Assembly: GCF_003268595.1 (NCBI RefSeq)
Contig: NZ_CP029797.1
Coordinates: 1,385,501 to 1,449,500, forward strand
DNA length: 64,000 bases
DNA from: Paraliobacillus zengyii
GTDB taxonomy: Bacteria > Bacillota > Bacilli > Bacillales > Amphibacillaceae
Direction of reading: 5' to 3'
The first letter of the stretch is position 1. Each line of letters opens with the position of its first letter. The position numbers were made by a program, and so were the translations under genes. The notes beneath the pieces are model-generated. The model saw only the letters and a program-made list of their open reading frames with translations, had not been told where the DNA came from and searched no databases. Positions 1-8,467 of this stretch are shown one piece after another.

Positions 1-1017
1 CCAAGTGGTTGTGGTAAAACAACAACAATGAAATTACTTAACAAGTTAACAGAACACACGGATGGCCAAATTTTGATTGATGATAAAGATATCAATGATA
101 TAAATCCGATACAGCTTCGCCGACAAATGGGATATGTAATTCAAAGCATTGGTTTATTTCCACACATGACGATCTACGATAATGTAGCAACAGTTCCAAA
201 GCTACTAAAGTGGGATAAATCACGTACTAGAAAACGGGTAGAAGAGTTACTAAATATGGTGGATTTGGCACCAGAAACTTACATGAAACGTTATCCTTCC
301 GAATTAAGTGGAGGACAGCAACAACGAATAGGTGTTATTCGAGCGCTTGCTGCAGAACCTTCTACAATTCTTATGGACGAGCCCTTTAGTGCACTAGATC
401 CAATCAGTAGAGAACAACTACAGGATGAACTCGTTCGCCTTCAAAAAGAAATCAAGAAAACAATTGTATTTGTAACCCATGATATGGATGAAGCAATCAA
501 GATTGCAGATCAAATCATTCTAATGAAGGGTGGCGAAATTGTACAAAAAGGATCCCCAGAGGAGATTCTAACTAACCCAGTTAATGACTTCGTTAAAGAA
601 TTCATTGGATCAGACAGACTTGGTAAAGCTAAAAAACTACCATCTTTAGCTGAACTTCTCGTAACAGAGACTATTACACTTTCTCCCGATTTAACTATGG
701 AAAAAGCAATAGAAGAAATGGTTGCCAACAATGTTGCAGAACTGCCAGTTGTCGATGGTCAAGAGAATTATTTAGGTGTACTAAGTCTTTATAAGGCTTT
801 AGCAAATAAAGAGGCACGCCTATCAGAAATAGTTGATAATTCAGTCATTACTATCTATGAAACAACTGATCTTAATTTAGCGATGGGTGACTTAAGTAAA
901 TCAAAATCTATCATTCCTGTTCTTTCGGAAGATAAGAAATTTGTTGGAATTATTGAAAACAGTACATTGTTCAAAGCTCTTCATCAAATATATGAGAGTA
1001 AGAGTGGTGTGGCATAA
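1..1017 (+). CDS. opuCA: OpuC-type osmoprotectant ABC transporter ATP-binding subunit with CBS domains (5' partial)
   Basis: ATPase of a quaternary-amine/osmoprotectant importer, acting on the inner face of the membrane. The frame is open from base 1, where translation begins inside the Walker A motif (PSGCGKTTT), so the true start and roughly 35-40 residues lie upstream of the window. The LSGGQQQR signature, Walker B (ILMDEPFSALD) and switch histidine (VTHDMDEA) are intact. The last ~120 residues form a tandem CBS module, as in OpuCA, which in that family senses ionic strength or nucleotides. The stop codon directly abuts the next start. The order ATPase-permease-binding protein-permease matches opuCABCD of Bacillus subtilis. 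Substrate (choline, carnitine, betaine or other) cannot be told from sequence. Confidence 0.9.
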   Translation, partial: PSGCGKTTTMKLLNKLTEHTDGQILIDDKDINDINPIQLRRQMGYVIQSIGLFPHMTIYDNVATVPKLLKWDKSRTRKRVEELLNMVDLAPETYMKRYPSELSGGQQQRIGVIRALAAEPSTILMDEPFSALDPISREQLQDELVRLQKEIKKTIVFVTHDMDEAIKIADQIILMKGGEIVQKGSPEEILTNPVNDFVKEFIGSDRLGKAKKLPSLAELLVTETITLSPDLTMEKAIEEMVANNVAELPVVDGQENYLGVLSLYKALANKEARLSEIVDNSVITIYETTDLNLAMGDLSKSKSIIPVLSEDKKFVGIIENSTLFKALHQIYESKSGVA

Positions 1018-1659
1018 ATGGAAATAATTTTAGATTACATTGATTTTTGGCAGAGAAAATATGATTCTATACTTGGTTATACCTATGAACATATTTTGAT
1101 TTCCTTTACGGCTATCCTAATTGCTATTGTTATATCTGTTCCATTAGCTATTTATATGACGAAAATGAAAAACGAAAAGCTGAAAAATATGATATTTAAT
1201 ATCGCTAATATTTTTCAAACAATACCTACGATTGCCTTATTAGCAATCATGATACCTATTTTAGGAATTGGTTTTAAACCAGCTGTCGTAGCGCTTTTCT
1301 TATATGCGCTCCTACCTTTGTTACGGAATACGTATGCTGGGGTCCAGTCGATAGATCCAGGTATTGTCGAGGCTGCTAAAGGAATGGGTTTTAATACGTT
1401 TCAACGTTTGTTTAAGGTAGAGTTACCTGTTGCATTACCTTATATTATGTCAGGTATTCGCGTTACAACAGTTTATGTAATCAGTTGGACAACTTTAGCT
1501 GCTGTAATTGGTGCTGGTGGTTTAGGTGGACTAGTACTTGCTGGTATTGGGTTTAATGATAAAGAAATGATTTTTACCGGAACGATACTAGCAATTGGTA
1601 TCGCGCTATTACTAGATTTTGTTTTTGCAAAAATTGAAAAAGGCCTTTCTAAAGCCTAA
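1018..1659 (+). CDS. opuCB: OpuC-type ABC transporter permease (first)
   Basis: Membrane permease of the osmoprotectant importer, 213 residues, the usual size for OpuCB/OpuBB. About five hydrophobic segments are visible, and the EAA-like loop (EAAKGMGFNTFQRLFKVELP, about residues 120-139) that contacts the ATPase is well preserved. ATG follows the stop of the ATPase gene with no gap, so the two are probably translationally coupled. It pairs with the second permease at 2653-3294, and both would form the membrane channel with two ATPase copies. Confidence 0.9.
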   Translation: MEIILDYIDFWQRKYDSILGYTYEHILISFTAILIAIVISVPLAIYMTKMKNEKLKNMIFNIANIFQTIPTIALLAIMIPILGIGFKPAVVALFLYALLPLLRNTYAGVQSIDPGIVEAAKGMGFNTFQRLFKVELPVALPYIMSGIRVTTVYVISWTTLAAVIGAGGLGGLVLAGIGFNDKEMIFTGTILAIGIALLLDFVFAKIEKGLSKA

Positions 1660-1692
1660 AATAAATAAAAATGAAAAAGGGGACAATACATT

Positions 1693-2604
1693 ATGAGAAA
1701 GATGTTATTTGCAAGTTTATTCGCAGTATTAATGTTAGCACTAGCAGGATGTGGAGATAGTGAATCAGCTGATGGTGGAACAACACTTGAATATGGTGCA
1801 CAATCCTATACAGATCCGAAAATTATGAGCCAAATTGTTAAATTATTAGTAGAAGACCAAACAGATCACGAAGTAAATATTACAGAAGATATTCAAGCAA
1901 GCCCACAAATTATGGCTGCTTTAGATCGTGAAGAGTTTGATATTGCAACACTTTATTCTGGTGAAGTATACAATAACCACTTTGATGAAGATGAAGTAGA
2001 ATATTCAACAGATCCACAACAAACGATTGAACAGGCACAAGAATTATTTGGTGCAGAGTATGACATGAAATGGTATGACTCAATTGGATTTAGTAACCAA
2101 TACGGTATTGCAGTCCAAGGTGATTTTGCAGAAGAAAATAATATTACAACAATGACTGATCTTGGTGAATATGCTGACGAATTAATCGTAGGTACTGATA
2201 GTTCATGGATTGAAAGAGAAAATGACGGCTATACAGGCTATCAAGAAGCATATGGATATAGCTTTGAAGATGTAAGAGGTATGGAAGTTTCGCTTATGTA
2301 TGAAGGTATTAATAATGATGAATTAGATGTTGTTACGGCTTATACAGTTGACCCACAAATTTTAGAGTATGATTTAAAATTATTAGAGGATGACGAAAAC
2401 TTCTTCCCTCCATATGATGCATCACTAGTTGCAAGAAATGAAATTATTGAAGAATATCCAGAAGTTAGCGACATTCTTGATTCCATTGTTGGTTTAATTA
2501 GTACGGAAGAAATGACACAATTAATTCACGAAGTAGATATTAATCGACGCACTCCTGAAGAAGTTGCAGCAGAATTCTTAGAAGAAAAAGGTATGCTTGA
2601 ATAA
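1693..2604 (+). CDS. opuCC: Osmoprotectant-binding lipoprotein (OpuCC/OpuBC-like)
   Basis: Extracellular substrate-binding protein of the importer. A lipoprotein signal peptide ends in a lipobox (LALAGC, Cys20), so the mature protein is lipid-anchored outside the membrane. The body begins with the glycine-betaine-binding family pattern (GAQSYTDPKIMSQI) and contains DIQASPQIMAAL and DELDVVTAYTVDPQI, typical of OpuAC-type binding folds. Length 303 residues is normal. It is very acidic (many D/E), as expected for a surface protein of a salt-tolerant organism. It sits between the two permease genes with a good ribosome-binding site (aaaaggggaca). The ligand is not predictable from what I can see. 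Confidence 0.88.
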   Translation: MRKMLFASLFAVLMLALAGCGDSESADGGTTLEYGAQSYTDPKIMSQIVKLLVEDQTDHEVNITEDIQASPQIMAALDREEFDIATLYSGEVYNNHFDEDEVEYSTDPQQTIEQAQELFGAEYDMKWYDSIGFSNQYGIAVQGDFAEENNITTMTDLGEYADELIVGTDSSWIERENDGYTGYQEAYGYSFEDVRGMEVSLMYEGINNDELDVVTAYTVDPQILEYDLKLLEDDENFFPPYDASLVARNEIIEEYPEVSDILDSIVGLISTEEMTQLIHEVDINRRTPEEVAAEFLEEKGMLE

Positions 2605-2652
2605 GTGTTGCACTATTTTGTAAAATAAAATCTTTAAAAAAGGTGATTTGAC

Positions 2653-3294
2653 ATGAACTTTATCACTGAACTTGGTCAATATATGCTAGAAAATTATGCA
2701 GAACTATTAGCGTTAACAGTAGAACATATATTAATGGTTGCCTACGGGATTGCTCTTGCACTCCTTGTAGGTATTCCCTTAGGTATTCTTGCTGCAAAAT
2801 TTGAAAAAGTAGCACCATATATTCTTTCTTTAACAAACATTTTGCAATTAGTACCTAGTTTAGCTATGTTAGCAATCTTAATGATTTATTTTGGTTTAGG
2901 ATTTGAAACAATGGTTATTGGATTGTTCTTCTATTCTTTATTACCAATTGTAAGAAATACGTATGTAGGCATACGAGAAGTAGAAGATGGCATCACAGAG
3001 GCTGGTATCGGCGTTGGTATGACATCGTTACAACTGTTAGCAAAAATTCAGTTACCACTGTCGATTCCATTCTTAATGGCAGGGTTACGTGTTGCTTCTG
3101 TTATAGCAGTATCAGTTGCTTGTATTGGGCCGTATATCGGAGCAGGCGGTTTAGGAAAAGAAATAATCTCTGGTATTAGTCTTCAATCAGATGTGAAAAT
3201 CTACGCTGGTGCTATTCCTGCAGTATTATTAGCAGTTATTGCGGATTTCATTTTAGGTAAAGTTGAGAATAAGACAAAAGAACGAACAACGTAA
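2653..3294 (+). CDS. opuCD: OpuC-type ABC transporter permease (second)
   Basis: Second membrane permease of the osmoprotectant importer, 213 residues, paralogous to the permease at 1018-1659. It has about five membrane segments and an EAA-type loop (EAGIGVGMTSLQLLAKIQLP, about residues 117-136). It is preceded by aaaaaaggtgattt as ribosome-binding site. The gene ends 19 bases before the likely TTG start of the M20 amidohydrolase, so the hydrolase is probably co-transcribed with the importer. Confidence 0.9.
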   Translation: MNFITELGQYMLENYAELLALTVEHILMVAYGIALALLVGIPLGILAAKFEKVAPYILSLTNILQLVPSLAMLAILMIYFGLGFETMVIGLFFYSLLPIVRNTYVGIREVEDGITEAGIGVGMTSLQLLAKIQLPLSIPFLMAGLRVASVIAVSVACIGPYIGAGGLGKEIISGISLQSDVKIYAGAIPAVLLAVIADFILGKVENKTKERTT

Positions 3295-3313
3295 GATAGG
3301 AGTGACGATTCAT

Positions 3314-4495
3314 TTGAAAAAACAAATTTTTTCGAAACTAGACGAATTGTATGACGAAATGGTTGATATACGTCGACACTTACACATGAATCCAGAGTTG
3401 TCTTTTCAAGAACATGAAACAGCTAAATTTATTGCGGACTATCAGAAAAAATTAGGATTAGATGTACAGACTAATGTTGGTGGTTTAGGTGTTATTGCGA
3501 CATTAAAAGGCGCTAAACCTGGTAAAACCGTAGCAATTCGTGCGGATTTTGATGCTTTACCAATAGAAGAAGAAAATGATGTACCATATAAATCTCAAAA
3601 TCCTGGTGTGATGCATGCTTGTGGCCATGATGCCCATACGGCGATTGCGCTTGGAATGGCTAAAGCTTTAGTCAGTGTAAAAGATGAGCTAGAAGGTACC
3701 GTTGTCTTTATTCATCAACATGCGGAAGAAGAAGATCCAGGTGGGGCGAAATCGATGATCGAAGCCGGTGCATTAGAAGGTGTCGATGCTATTTTTGCCA
3801 CACATATGGAAAACTATATTCCGGTTAATCATATTTCTCATAGTGATGACTATATTTTTGGATCATCTGATGACTTTGTGATCGAAATAAAGGGTGTTGG
3901 TGGACATGCAGCATTTCCACATGATACAACCGATGTAATTGCGATTGGAAGTCAACTTGTTAGTAACTTACAACAAGTAGTGAGCCGGAAAGTAGATCCA
4001 TTAAAGGCGGCTGTCTTGACGATTGGTTCGTTCCAAGCTGGCAGTAAAGCTAATGTTATTTCTGGTACTGGCATAATGGAAGGGACAGTAAGGACATTTG
4101 ATAAAACTGTTCGTCAAGAAATGCATGACTGGATCCAGCAGATTACCGAACATACATGCAAAGCATTTGGTGCAGATTATCATATTGATTATCAATTTGG
4201 TTACCCAGCCACTAAAAACGATAAAACGATGAATCAATTGCTTGTTAATGCAGCAAAAGATGTATTACCAGCAGAAAATATTAAAGCAGAACCACCAACA
4301 ATGGGTGCTGAGGATTTCTCTTACTTTCTTGAAAAAAAACAAGGAACCTATTTCTTCACAGGATCCGCGAATGAGGAGAAAGGATTTATTTATCCTTACC
4401 ATCATCCAAAATTTGATATCGATGAAAAAGCACTTGAAAATGGTGCGAAAGTATTAACAGCAGCGATTTTTGATTTTTGGAAAACATACAATTGA
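3314..4495 (+). CDS. M20 family amidohydrolase (M20D, hippurate/IAA-amino-acid hydrolase type)
   Basis: Cytoplasmic metallo-amidohydrolase of peptidase family M20D, about 393 residues; members deacylate N-acyl amino acids and related amides. Visible metal-site motifs are HACGHDAHTA, HQHAEEEDPGGA, ATHMENY and, near the end, MGAEDFSYF and YHHPKFDID. I chose the TTG at 3314, which has GGAG 11 bases upstream; an ATG at 3263 would overlap the permease gene by 32 bases and add a basic non-family tail. Being last in an OpuC-type operon suggests it acts on an imported amide-containing compound, but that is inference. A terminator follows. Confidence 0.85.
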   Translation: MKKQIFSKLDELYDEMVDIRRHLHMNPELSFQEHETAKFIADYQKKLGLDVQTNVGGLGVIATLKGAKPGKTVAIRADFDALPIEEENDVPYKSQNPGVMHACGHDAHTAIALGMAKALVSVKDELEGTVVFIHQHAEEEDPGGAKSMIEAGALEGVDAIFATHMENYIPVNHISHSDDYIFGSSDDFVIEIKGVGGHAAFPHDTTDVIAIGSQLVSNLQQVVSRKVDPLKAAVLTIGSFQAGSKANVISGTGIMEGTVRTFDKTVRQEMHDWIQQITEHTCKAFGADYHIDYQFGYPATKNDKTMNQLLVNAAKDVLPAENIKAEPPTMGAEDFSYFLEKKQGTYFFTGSANEEKGFIYPYHHPKFDIDEKALENGAKVLTAAIFDFWKTYN

Positions 4496-4506
4496 TTAGT
4501 GAAAAA

Positions 4507-4540
4507 CACTTATGTATATTATGCATAAGTGCTTTTTTTA
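4507..4540 (+). terminator. Rho-independent terminator of the OpuC/M20 operon
   Basis: Inverted repeat CACTTATG (4507-4514) with CATAAGTG (4524-4531) followed by a run of seven T, 11 bases after the M20 stop codon. Confidence 0.8.
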
Positions 4541-4587
4541 TGAAATGCGTGCTGGTGATTTAATCAGTGAGAATGATAAATTTAACA

Positions 4588-4616
4588 TTGTCCTTTTTGT
4601 TTAAGCGTGATATAGT
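4588..4616 (+). promoter_or_regulatory. Sigma-A-type promoter of a possible small RNA
   Basis: TTGTCC (4588-4593), 17-base spacer, TATAGT (4611-4616), with an extended -10 TGA just before it. No gene starts downstream before the strong terminator at 4737-4772, so the predicted transcript starts near 4622 and is about 150 nt long. Confidence 0.45.
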
Positions 4617-4621
4617 ATTAT

Positions 4622-4772
4622 AGCGATGAGCTATTTTGTGTAAGTCGAAGGATTTGCTCTAGGGCTAAACGTTGAATGTGGTCAACGGTTCTTCGCCTCA
4701 AAACGTACATGACACGTGATTTTAATTGCGTGTATAAAAAAAGTCGGTACCAGCAATGGTACCGACTTTTTT
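4622..4772 (+). ncRNA. Candidate small RNA between a promoter and a terminator
   Basis: No convincing reading frame lies here: the one early ATG gives a five-codon peptide and no ribosome-binding site is seen. Possible helices are GAGC (4628-4631) with GCTC (4656-4659), CGAAG (4646-4650) with CTTCG (4691-4695), and AACGTTGA (4668-4675) with a near-complementary segment at 4682-4690. The transcript would end in a perfect terminator hairpin. I do not recognise an Rfam family. The terminator could instead serve only the converging minus-strand gene at 4791-5438. Confidence 0.4.
4737..4772. terminator. Bidirectional Rho-independent terminator
   Basis: AAGTCGGTACC (4741-4751) pairs perfectly with GGTACCGACTT (4758-4768); T-run on one side and A-run on the other, so it can stop both the candidate small RNA and the converging DUF1906 gene. 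Confidence 0.85.
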
Positions 4773-4790
4773 GTATATAAATTTTATTAT

Positions 4791-5438
4791 TCACCACAAA
4801 ATATTGTGTAAGCGCCGATTGATCAGGTTCGTGTTAATCGCATATGTTGGAGCATCTCTCCCATATTGCCATGCCCAAATGTTAGCAGTGCAATTTGGTG
4901 TTGATGGTTCGAACTTCGGTGCTTTTCTCTGTTTTGAAATACCTGTATCAGGTTCCGCGCTCCAAAGTACAGCTTGGACTGCTATTTGATCGTTTTCTGA
5001 TACTGCTTGGCAGTATGCAGAACTGAAATCACCCTGATTCGGATCATTATAAAATCCTGGTTTATACCCAGTTGGATACATTGCTTCTACATAACCAACG
5101 ACCCAATCCTTATCTACCTCTAATAGGTTCTCAATATTTGCAAAAATAATCGTGCCTTCTGGAATACCAAGTCGTCTAGCATGGAAAACGGCATTTTGCG
5201 CCATCGTTCGTCCTTCTCTACTACCTATAGCAGTTGCGAATTTACTGTAAATTGGTAAAATCTTTGTCCCACTATTATGTAAAAGTTCTACCTCTGTTTG
5301 GGTTAACCCTTCAGTAACACCTTCCACCGATGTTATATATCTTCCCCAGTATTCCGGTTTTCTATATTTTTTTAAAACAGAGTTATATAAATCTTTTGTT
5401 ACATTAGTTGTTGAATCTACTCCCCACAAATAGCTCAA
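4791..5438 (-). CDS. DUF1906 (Rv2525c-like) glycoside-hydrolase-like domain protein
   Basis: A 215-residue single-domain protein resembling the DUF1906/Rv2525c family, a TIM-barrel fold related to glycoside hydrolases and linked to cell-wall handling. Family-like features are the N-terminal WGVDSTTNVT, YWGRYI near residues 30-35, LPIYSKF, and the C-terminal WAWQYGRDAP. There is no signal peptide, so it may be cytoplasmic or spore-associated. The start is TTG, preceded by GGAGAGGG at a good distance. It is monocistronic and convergent with the upstream operon. Catalytic activity and substrate are unknown. Confidence 0.7.
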   Translation of the reverse strand: MSYLWGVDSTTNVTKDLYNSVLKKYRKPEYWGRYITSVEGVTEGLTQTEVELLHNSGTKILPIYSKFATAIGSREGRTMAQNAVFHARRLGIPEGTIIFANIENLLEVDKDWVVGYVEAMYPTGYKPGFYNDPNQGDFSSAYCQAVSENDQIAVQAVLWSAEPDTGISKQRKAPKFEPSTPNCTANIWAWQYGRDAPTYAINTNLINRRLHNILW

Positions 5439-5550
5439 TTACAAAACCCTCTCCATACAAAGTGTCGTTTGTACATGTATATGTCCACAGAATCCTTCTA
5501 TGAATAGATACTAGATTTTCTTAAGTTTCTGTTGACCTAGATGGGAAATA

Positions 5551-5660
5551 GTAATTCGACGGAAGGAGCGGATAATTCAGCGGAAGAAGCAGATAATTCG
5601 GCGAAGCGAGCGGTAATCCGACGGAAGGAGTGGATAATTCGGCGGAGCGAGCAAATAAGG
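5551..5660. repeat. 21-bp tandem repeat array (locus A)
   Basis: Five imperfect units of 20-21 bases of the form GATAATTCGGCGGAAGCGAGC, ending in AATAAGG. A second five-unit array with the same consensus and same ending lies at 16801-16912. It fills the 303-base gap between the divergent DUF1906 and alpha/beta hydrolase genes; nothing else is recognisable in that gap. Confidence 0.85.
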
Positions 5661-5741
5661 TAATCAAAAAAAGGAGGACACGCAACTAGTTTGTTGTGTT
5701 GCATAGATTAGAGAATGGGCTAAAGGAAGGTGGTTATAATC

Positions 5742-6560
5742 GTGCATCACGAATATAAAGTACAGGTAGGCAATTATCAAATGAACACACGTTTTTACAA
5801 TGAAAATAACTGTAGTGAGGTTGTCGTATTAATTCATGGGATTCCGACTAACTCTCATCTATAGGATCTTGTTATTCCTTACTTACAGGAAAGGTATGCG
5901 GTTCTTGCAGTTGATCTAATCGGCTATGTGGAATCAGATCGTGGACCGGCAAATGATTTGACATTACCAAAACAGGCTACGTATATTATTGAGGCTTTAG
6001 ACCAGTATAATATACCCGCGGCACATGTTATCGGACATGATCTTGGTGGAGGCATTGCACAGATTCTAGCGGTTACACAACCAGAAAGAGTAAAAAGTCT
6101 CGTCGTAATTGATGGCGTTTGTTTTGCGAATTGGCCACTTCCAAAAGTTGTGTCGATTCGTTACCCTGTCGCTGAAGAATTTGTGCCGTCCCCTTTATTT
6201 ATTGAAAGAATGTTACTTGAAGGACTCTATTATCCTTCGATGCTAACACCTGAGTTACTGCGCGCTTTTACGGAACCATTCGCAACACCAACAGGATCTG
6301 AAGAGCTTCAGCAAGCATCCTTTGCACTTAATCATCATCAAACAGAAGACCTCGTACCATACTTGCCAAACTTAACATGTCCGGCAACGTTTTTATGGGG
6401 GCAGCATGATCGCTATCTTGTTCCTTATTGGGGCTACCTTTTACATCAAACAGTACCACACTCAACTTTTAAACTAATTCCAAATGCTAATCATTATTCG
6501 ATGATTGATCAACCAAGTATTGTTGCGGAGGAATTTTTAGCACATTTATCCCGATCTTAA
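5742..6560 (+). pseudogene. Alpha/beta hydrolase (Asp-nucleophile, dehalogenase/epoxide-hydrolase-like) interrupted by a nonsense codon
   Basis: From GTG at 5742, preceded by aaaggaaggtgg, the frame runs 273 codons but contains one in-frame TAG at 5862-5864 (codon 41). It lies directly after the oxyanion motif HGIPTNSHL. The family normally has Trp here, so a single TGG-to-TAG change explains it. The rest is intact: the nucleophile elbow reads GHDLGGG (Asp, as in haloalkane dehalogenases and epoxide hydrolases, not Ser), followed by a cap region and a C-terminal HYSMIDQP with the catalytic His. A GTG at 5928 could start a fragment, but it would lack the first strands of the fold. Either a recent pseudogene or, less likely, a readthrough or sequencing artefact. 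Confidence 0.75.
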
Positions 6561-6566
6561 CAAAAC

Positions 6567-6596
6567 GAGTCAACTACACGTCTTAGTAGTTGACTC
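6567..6596 (+). terminator. Hairpin after the interrupted hydrolase
   Basis: GAGTCAACTAC and GTAGTTGACTC form a perfect 11-bp stem about 10 bases after the stop; the T-tract is poor (attgattattta), so termination may be weak. Confidence 0.5.
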
Positions 6597-6703
6597 ATTG
6601 ATTATTTAGAAAAAAATGCTAATGATTAAAGACAATCAAGCATCCGAATGGTAAAATAATGACACTAAGTAAGTTGATCACAGATAGAGATGGAGATGTA
6701 GAG

Positions 6704-7528
6704 ATGAAAAAGGGAAAACAATTCATTATTATATCCAGCATTTTAGCGGTAGTTTCTACGGTAATTAAAATATATCATGATACTAATTTCTTTAAAGTAC
6801 AACCTGTTCATATCCAAACTAAAAAAATACCCAAAGGATCTTCCTTTTCGATTTTACAGTTAAGCGATATACATAATAAAGTTTTTATAAATAATAATGA
6901 AATGTTCATTAATAAAGTTAGCAAAATTAATGCAGATGTAATTGTACTGACGGGCGATCTAATTGATAGGAAGACAAAAGAGTTAGTCCATGTATTTCAT
7001 TTAGTCGAAAAGTTAATTGCAATCAATCCACGTGTTTATTTTGTATCTGGAAATCATGAATGGGATAATCCGAAACGAGAAGAACTATTTAATGGATTAC
7101 GTAATCGAGGTGTGATCTTACTTGATAATAAAAGTCGCACGATCACCCTTGCAAATACAAGGCTCACGTTGATTGGTGTGGCGGATTTCACTACACAGCA
7201 TGCGGATCTAGATCTGGCAATGCAGAGTCGTGAACAAGCGGATTACACTGTGTTATTATCACATGCGCCAGATATATCATGGATGCTAGCAGATACACCA
7301 ATAGATGTAACACTTAGTGGCCATACACATGGTGGACAAATACGCTTTCCTTTCATTGGCGGTATCGTTGCGCCTGGACAGGGTTATTTTCCTAAATTGG
7401 ATAAAGGGCTTTATCCTATGAAAAATGGAAAATATGTCTATGTTGATAGTGGAGTTGGGACAACATGGTTTCCAATCCGATTTCTTAATCAAAGCCAAAT
7501 GAGCTTGATAAAGATAACGGGTGAATAA
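6704..7528 (+). CDS. Membrane-anchored calcineurin-like metallophosphoesterase (YaeI/YkuE type), paralogue 1
   Basis: About 274 residues with one N-terminal membrane segment and an extracytoplasmic or membrane-facing phosphoesterase domain. Metal-binding motifs appear in family order: LSDIHN, TGDLIDR, SGNHEWDN, LLSHAPD and SGHTHGGQ. Relatives hydrolyse phosphoester bonds; YkuE/YaeI-type members are linked to lipid or envelope metabolism. I start at the ATG at 6704 (GGAG 8 bases upstream) rather than at 6659. A clear paralogue lies at 10261-11076; the two share long identical blocks such as RFLNQSQMSLI at the C-terminus. Substrate unknown. Confidence 0.85.
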   Translation: MKKGKQFIIISSILAVVSTVIKIYHDTNFFKVQPVHIQTKKIPKGSSFSILQLSDIHNKVFINNNEMFINKVSKINADVIVLTGDLIDRKTKELVHVFHLVEKLIAINPRVYFVSGNHEWDNPKREELFNGLRNRGVILLDNKSRTITLANTRLTLIGVADFTTQHADLDLAMQSREQADYTVLLSHAPDISWMLADTPIDVTLSGHTHGGQIRFPFIGGIVAPGQGYFPKLDKGLYPMKNGKYVYVDSGVGTTWFPIRFLNQSQMSLIKITGE

Positions 7529-7560
7529 CTTAGCTTTTCACAAGTTAATCGAAAGCCATG

Positions 7561-8133
7561 TTACATGTGGTGGATTTTTAGTTTTGGCCAAATAGATTGC
7601 CAATTCTTCTGTTTTATTCTCTCTTCATAAAGTAGCGCACGTTTTTCTGATGCTTTAAAATAAGTAGTTGGTCTTACTTCTAACTGAAGAACATCCTCAA
7701 TGCCACATGGGGCAGTTAGAATGACATATCCCTGCGCATCTAATTTAACTCCAAGTGCAGTGGCTGTTTCTGGGAATTTTGAGATTGCATCTTCAGATGA
7801 TTTATAGGGTGTTATGTCATTTGGAAGGTGCATTCTTGCTTCATTCTTAACGGACCAAGGTACATTAGGCAGCAGTTTTTTTAACGCAGCTTCTAAGTTC
7901 TTTTCTGTAACTTCATTTGTATTTTCTTTATCAAAATAAATCACGTCGATATCAGTCGGATTGGTCTTAACTGTAAATTCGTGAAGGGTATCCCAAATTT
8001 TCGCCCGTATAAAGCCAGCACAGATCCACCAATCAGGCAAATTCAATGTCTTTGCTGTCTGTAAAATAGTCATCATTTCACTGTCATCCTGAATACATTT
8101 GATAATATCATTTTTGTTTTTCAATATAGCCAC
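7561..8133 (-). CDS. Nucleotidyltransferase-like protein (PF06042/COG3575 type)
   Basis: A 190-residue cytoplasmic protein resembling the NTP_transf_6 family. It carries the family pattern WWICAGFIRAKIWD near residues 35-48 and the acidic NPTDIDVIYFD motif expected to bind metal-nucleotide, with a C-terminal VRPT...RALLYEERIKQKNW. The biological substrate of this family is not established. It is followed closely by the monooxygenase-like gene upstream on the same strand (24-base gap to 8157), so the two may be co-transcribed. Confidence 0.75.
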   Translation of the reverse strand: MAILKNKNDIIKCIQDDSEMMTILQTAKTLNLPDWWICAGFIRAKIWDTLHEFTVKTNPTDIDVIYFDKENTNEVTEKNLEAALKKLLPNVPWSVKNEARMHLPNDITPYKSSEDAISKFPETATALGVKLDAQGYVILTAPCGIEDVLQLEVRPTTYFKASEKRALLYEERIKQKNWQSIWPKLKIHHM

Positions 8134-8156
8134 ATCTTTTCATGATTTATATATAA

Positions 8157-8453
8157 CTAACGAAAATTGACGTTTTCAAAATGTTCTACCACTGGAAATG
8201 GATCATAGAAATGGTGTAATTGTTTTTTCCATTCTTGATAGCCGTTTGATTGTCTAAATCCGATTGTATGATCGTCAAGTGTCTCCCATTTAACTAACAA
8301 TAAATATCTTCCTTTCACCTCTAAACAAGCCTGTAATTCGTGCGATATGTATCCTTTCATTGAAGAAATGATGGATGAAGCAGTACGAAATGCTTCTTCA
8401 TATTCAAATTCTTTTCCTTGCTTAACCTGAAGGGCAACAGCCTCTAATATCAT
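8157..8453 (-). CDS. Antibiotic-biosynthesis-monooxygenase (ABM) domain protein
   Basis: A 98-residue single ABM ferredoxin-like domain: N-terminal LEAVALQVKQGKEFEYEEAF, then YISHELQACLE, LLVKWETLDDHTIGFRQS and the closing HFYDPFPVVEHF. Small ABM proteins form dimers and act as monooxygenases or heme/quinol-related enzymes, but many have no known role. ATG is preceded by aaggagag. It probably belongs to a minus-strand unit with 8468-8680 upstream and 7561-8133 downstream. Confidence 0.8.
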   Translation of the reverse strand: MILEAVALQVKQGKEFEYEEAFRTASSIISSMKGYISHELQACLEVKGRYLLLVKWETLDDHTIGFRQSNGYQEWKKQLHHFYDPFPVVEHFENVNFR

Positions 8454-8467
8454 AAAATCTCTCCTTA

